NCBI GenBank assembly: GCA_018894105.1
Contig: CM032121.1
Location: 7,172,507-7,236,506, forward strand
DNA length: 64,000 nucleotides
Direction of reading: 5' to 3'
DNA from: Jacaranda mimosifolia
Taxonomy: Eukaryota; Streptophyta; Magnoliopsida; Lamiales; Bignoniaceae
The position numbers were made by a program, and so were the translations under genes. Shown here piece after piece: positions 59,304 to 64,000 of the stretch. Under the pieces are notes generated by a model, which did not search any database, was not told the origin of the DNA, and was given only the letters and a program-made list of their open reading frames with translations. Position 1 is the first letter of the stretch, and each line of letters begins with the position of its first letter.

Positions 59304-61050
59304 GGCGCACGAGCGCGGGAATCCAAGCGTTTGTAATAATGTTGTAATCGCCGTTCGGCGCCATGCCCGGCATGATGTAACCGCTCATTAAATGCGCGAA
59401 ACTTGGCTCTATGTTTGATTTCCTCCTCTCAAAAATCAAGAAAAAACTCAAGAGTTGGGAACACTCTAAACTGCCAATTGGAGGTAGACTTACCCTCATT
59501 AAAAGCACCATCTCTTCTATCACCACCTATACTCTTCAAGTCCTTAATCCTCCCAAATCTGTCGTCATCAAACTTGAAAGAGTTTTCAATAGGTTCCTTT
59601 GGGGTTCCACCGAAAATAAAAAGAAAATTCATTGGAGGGCTTGGGAGAGAATGTGTTTCCCTTACTAGGATAATGGCCTTAAAGTGAGAAGCCTTATTGA
59701 CACTACTTCCACTTCCACTCTCAAGTTATGGTAGTAGTTTAGACTCAGCAATTCTCTTTGGGTTGAGTTCCTTAAAGCTAAATATTGTGGCCTCCAACAC
59801 CCTTCCTGTACCAAAATCTCCCCTTACAATTCTAGCATATGGAAACGACTACGTGCCATTGGAAGTGAAGCAGAACAACAAATCTTTTGGACCATTAGAG
59901 AGGGAAACATCTCATTTTGGCATGACTTTTGGCTTCATGACTCTTCCCCTGAATCTTTACTTAGTAAAAATTTTTCTCCTTACTTCCGTATCAACACTTT
60001 TTAGGAAAACGAGCATTAGTCTAGGAGAAAGTTGGAGGATGTGCTCCCATCAAACATTAATTGTTGATCAAGTTTGCTGTGTTCCTATCCTTCAAGAATC
60101 TAAAGACATCATGCATTGGAAATTCTAGCAACGGAAGCTTCTCCACCAAAACAACTTGGCAACATTATAAACAAGTCGGTACCTCTAACTCTATTATTTC
60201 TTTATGTTGGAATAAAATCGTAATTCCCACCATGTCTATATTTGTTTGGAGACTCTTTATCAAATTGATTCCTACAGATTTCAAACTTCAACAAAAAGGA
60301 ATTAATCTTGCTTCTAAATGCTGTCATTGTAATAATTTGGAGACCAGGAGCACTTGTTCATTTCCTGCCTATTTGCTCAGGATATATGGCTGCATTGTGC
60401 TAAGATATTCAGTTATCAAATGCCTAACACCATAAGCCTTTCTCTTTTGTTTTAATCTTGGATAAACAGGTTCGCGAGTCGAGGGAAAATATTTGTGGGC
60501 TTATTTGGTGTAACAAGAATGACATCAAGCACAAAAATCTTTCCGCTTCCACAAGGCGGGTAATCTAGTACATAAACAACTTTGTTCTCACAGATCACCA
60601 AGCAAACCTATTGGAACCGAAACACTAGAGGGCATATTTTTTGGTTGCGATTAATTTTGGCATCCAGGTGCACCCCCTTTTTCCACCCATTGTAAGGTGG
60701 TTAGGTAGGCCTTCCCCCGTATAGTACACTTCAAACCGAACTCAGACGGGTCGTCACTTGGTGATTCGAGTCCAACTACAGTTGCTGGAGTTTTGAGGGA
60801 TAGTAAGGTGGGGATCATTTGGGCATTCCAGCACCCTCTTGGCAGCAAGACAAACATGTATGCATAGCTCATTACAGTTCTTAGAGGTTTCCAAATCTGT
60901 GAGGAAAAGAGCATAATCAATGTCAGTGTTGAAATGGACTTCTTGGAAGCTATTCACCTCATACACAAAACACAAGGAGCCCATTGGAGCCTAGTGCAAG
61001 TCCTCGGTGAAATTCACATCCTAGCCACCAAGATGAACATCACCTTCTCA

Positions 61051-63341
61051 CGCTACAAAAAAAAAGAGCTTTAGCAACCAAATTTTGATGACTGTTGAGC
61101 GGTCACTAATTAGTGACCAATTAGTGATTGCTTAATGATCGATTAGTTATCAATTTAAATGTAATATTTTTAAAAAAATTAGTGACCGCAGAAAAGTGGT
61201 CACTAATTAGTGACTGAAGTTTTTTATTAGTGACTAGTGACCGACCTTTTTTTTTTCAGTTACTAATATTAGGGACCACACAAAGGGGTCACTAATTCAG
61301 TCACTAATTATTGCGGTCACTAATTAGTGACCGAAGTTTTTTATTAGTGACTAGTGACCGACCTTTTTTTTTCAATTACTAATATTAGTGATCACACAAA
61401 GCGGTCACTAATTAGTGACTAAACTCTTTTTTTGGTCACTAACATTAGTGACCGTATAAAGCGGTCACTAATTCGGTTATTAATTAATGACCGAATTAAT
61501 TTTCAATCATTAATTTATGACTAAATTTTCTTTTGGTCATTGATATAGTTACTACTAATTAATGACCGCATTTTTCAATCAAAAAATGGTCACAAATATA
61601 AAATTTTATTTTTTGCATATTTTTGTAATATGAAAGCATACAATTTATGTGACACCTATATAAGTAATAAAATATTGTGTTTGTTATAAATATGTATTAT
61701 ATATATATATTATATGCATGTATTATGAGTAAATAAAAACTTATAATATAATTAATAATATTATATATTAATTTGTATGTATTAGCATATTTACATATTA
61801 CCATATATATGTGTAAACTATTTATTACTATACATATTAATATGTATATATTAATGTGTTTATAATATATTATGATAAAATATACCTAAAATTTAAAAGT
61901 AATAGTTATAAATAAGAAATACTGTACGTTATTATATTGAAGAAATATTGCACGAATATTAAATGAATAATTGCTATTTCTGTTAAATTTTAAAATGCAA
62001 AAGAATAGTATAACTTATATATAAGAATATTACAATTACCTTTTGATTTGTAAATATTGTATATATTATATTGTTGAGGCAAATGCATGAAAATGCTGAA
62101 GGTGTCCATTCAGATGGGTTGGGTGGGTCTGAATTGGGTTAAGATAGGGGTATAATATAAAAATATCAAACCCGAACCCAACCCAACCCAACCCGATGCT
62201 AAACCCAGAAAGCTCAACCCTAACTTAACCCACAAAAAATTGAGTCAAGTTTAGGTTGACCTGATTTTCAATCAGGTCACCCAACAACATGATCAACTCA
62301 AGCCAACCTGATCTATATATTTTATTTTTCATATTTATAAATTCCAACATTATAATTGAGTAGAACTTTGATCTATCAATAAAATCTATAGTTCTACATA
62401 ATCATTAAAGTCTAAGAAAGTAAGAAACATAATAACACTAAAATTTACCATATCCATAATTACTCCAAACACAAAAATAATAATAAATCATTGTTCAATA
62501 AACAATTTTGATTGCAACTATCAATGCAGAATTAACTACTAAATAGTAAAAATTAAAGTCAGAAAATAAAAACATCAAATTAAAGTCCAAAGATAATTTT
62601 AATGACAACCATCAAATCTGAAATCTTCTTTGAACCAATAGCTAATTTCCTCCATTAATTCATAGCCCAAAACTCCAAAAAAGAAATCTTCTTTTAATGT
62701 GTATTTGAGATTTTGATATTTTTGAAATTTTGAATATAAAATTTTCCTTGGTTTATATTATTGGATATAAATTTTTTAAATTTAGATTTTATTTTTAATA
62801 TGCCAATTATTTTGGGTTGTGTCAGGTTGGATCAAGTTTATTAGATTATTGGGTCACCAGCTTGTTGTTTTCAGGTTAAACAGGTTGATCCAAATCTAAC
62901 CCAACCTTATTCTTTTTTCTGAGGTCAGTTTTGGGTTCGACCCAAACCCGAAAATATTAAACCCAAACTTGATATTTTTTAGGTGGGTCTTAATCGAGTC
63001 ATCGGGTTTGATTTGATTTTGACACCCTTTTAAATGCATGTGGTGTAGTGATCCGTTACTCATTAGAACAAAACAAAGGTCTTAAGTTCGAATCTAAGAG
63101 GATGCAAGATCTAAATATAAATATTTTTGACCTATTAAAATTAGTGATCGAAATATGTGATCACTAATCAGTGACCGTCTAGTGACATATACAAATTTTT
63201 TCAAATTTTTTTAATGGCGGTCACAATTAGTGATAAGGGTTTTTGTGACCGACTCGATTAGTCACTGAACCTATTAATGATCGATTTTTGCATATTTAGT
63301 CACCGATTTTGCAATTACTAATATCCTTTTTATTTGTAGTG
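61051..63341. mobile_element. CACTA-like non-autonomous element inside the LINE
   Basis: The right end reads TTTTTATTTGTAGTG, i.e. CACTACAAATAAAAA on the other strand. The left end CGCTACAAAAAAAAA matches it apart from the second base and one A/T difference. TCA lies on both sides (61048-61050 and 63342-63344), the 3-bp duplication expected of CACTA transposons. Both subterminal regions are packed with GTCACTAATTAGTGACCG-type repeats in both orientations, including a 117-bp tandem duplication (61216 and 61333). No transposase is encoded. Removing the element with one TCA restores the LINE RNase H reading frame. Confidence 0.9.
62090..63031. mobile_element. Short element nested inside the CACTA-like element
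   Basis: The 9-bp word AAATGCATG flanks the block (62081-62089 and 63032-63040). The ends show inverted GGTGTC/GACACCC, with GGGTTGGGTGGGTC and CCCAACC-rich arms around an AT-rich centre, a composition typical of small hAT or Mutator derivatives. The CACTA-specific GTCACTAA repeats occur only outside this block, supporting a later insertion. Confidence 0.65.
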
Positions 63342-63731
63342 TCACACATTTATAGAGAAGGAAACGTGGTTGTTGACCATCTTGCAAAGGATGCTATCAA
63401 CTTGGAAGCTGACCGTATCCTCTATGCCTCGGACCTTCCTAAAGAAGTGCATGCTCTTGCCGATATGGACAGACTCCAGTACCCAAACTTTAGGTTCGAG
63501 TAACGGTTGATCGGTTGCCACTTCACATCGTTTATTTATCACTCTTCAAGGGATTTTGTATAGTCTTTGGTTCTGTTCACCTTGGATAGCTCATGAGCTT
63601 AATTCCTTTTGTATAGCTTGATAGGTCTATCTTCGGTACAAACATTGTATCTACTTCATATTTTGATTGATATATGCACAGGTCGGGGTCCTCGCCTCAA
63701 CCCCTTTTAATTTAATTTTAAAAAAAAAAAA

Positions 63732-64000
63732 TTCTTTTCTTTTCTTTTTTCTTTTTTCTTTTTTCTTTTTTCGATAGGAACCGTCAACTTCAATCCCATC
63801 AAAAGGTATTTTCTATAGCAGATGTCATTACTCCAACTGTTGGGTACAAATTCCTTTTCTCTTGTGTTAACTAAATTTAGTCCATATTTTCTTTCTCCTG
63901 TCCAAGAAAAGTGTACTTTGGAAACGTAACAAGAAGTTTGTTCATGATTCTTGATGACTTTAAGGTTCTTAATGATAAGCCATGACTCATGTCTAAATGT
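63732..64000 (+). pseudogene. Second copy of the amide hydrolase exon 16 region (partial, window edge)
   Basis: The block aligns without large gaps to 18832-19110: the pyrimidine tract of intron 15, the acceptor TCGATAG, exon 16 and intron 16. The exon copy (about 63777-63842) is open but lacks 3 bases relative to exon 16, removing one residue (DVITPTV against DVIVTPTV), and has two substitutions (F to S and I to V). It may continue beyond the window, so it could be part of a larger duplicate or only a fragment. Confidence 0.85.

Larger units (their letters stand above)
50402..59402 (+). mobile_element. Defective Tat-type Ty3/gypsy LTR retrotransposon, 3' LTR missing
   Basis: Layout: 5' LTR, primer-binding region, gag, protease, reverse transcriptase, RNase H, a second RNase H, integrase, tandem repeat, then an antisense gene near the 3' end. 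Order, dual RNase H and antisense gene fit the Tat lineage of plant Ty3/gypsy elements. Many stops and frameshifts break the coding region. No 3' LTR is found before the sequence changes to a LINE at about 59405. It interrupts CBS copy C: the 5 bases before it (CTAAT, 50397-50401) match the uninterrupted copy B (GTACTAATC). Confidence 0.88.
59405..63731 (+). mobile_element. 5'-truncated LINE (L1-type) with RNase H, interrupted
   Basis: The element begins inside the reverse-transcriptase C-terminal region (FLLSKIKKKLKSWEHSKLP, GRLTLIKSTISSI, FLWGSTENKKKIHW). It continues through the zinc-binding RT-associated region near 60230-60350 (MSIFVWRLFIKLIPT, KCCHCNN) to an RNase H domain starting near 60715 (VHFKPNSDGSS, GVLRDSKVGIIWAF). 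Its second half is at 63342-63503 (HIYREGNVVVDHLAKDA). The rest of the reverse transcriptase is missing. Several stops and frame changes show age. The 3' end is an A-rich tail at about 63719-63731. The CACTA-like element 61051-63341 splits the RNase H part. Confidence 0.85.

Overview
The window is nuclear DNA of a flowering plant, most likely a eudicot. It is AT-rich, its genes have many GT-AG introns, and it carries an intron-bearing elongator tRNA-Met and plant-specific protein families. The sequence alone does not give the genus. Three protein genes look intact, all on the + strand: a Qc-SNARE of the SYP61 type (4585-8613, 7 exons, 247 aa), a fatty acid amide hydrolase-like amidase (13315-20447, 20 exons, 609 aa) and a P-class pentatricopeptide repeat protein (41548-43560, 2 exons, 644 aa). 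Two tRNA genes lie at 24.6-25.2 kb. The three protein genes share no obvious pathway: they act in endomembrane fusion, N-acylethanolamine hydrolysis and organelle RNA processing.

From about 24.7 to 50.4 kb the window holds four decayed, overlapping copies of one gene encoding a CBS-domain/PB1-domain membrane protein (CBSCBSPB family). Here they are called A (25.8-27.7 kb), B (33.4-36.7 kb), D (37.1-39.9 kb) and C (48.0-50.4 kb). Copies A, B and C carry clear stops, frameshifts or lost splice sites; D lacks its 5' half. The flank upstream of A recurs upstream of C, so a segment was duplicated around the PPR gene. Comparing the copies gives empty-site evidence for several insertions.

The rest is mobile DNA, much of it datable by nesting. 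It includes two solo LTRs with perfect 5-bp target duplications and, from 50402, a large defective Ty3/gypsy element of the Tat type, the same family as the solo LTRs. That element carries a second RNase H and an antisense gene with its own TATA box, and its 3' LTR is missing. It runs directly into a 5'-truncated LINE. The LINE's RNase H reading frame is split by a CACTA-like element (61051-63341), which itself contains a further element. There are also Mutator-like terminal-inverted-repeat elements (28103-29308 and 40411-41315), a 2.2-kb hAT-like element in the upstream region of copy C, and tiny hairpin MITEs. The window closes with a second copy of the exon 16 region of the amide hydrolase gene, abutting the LINE poly-A tail.
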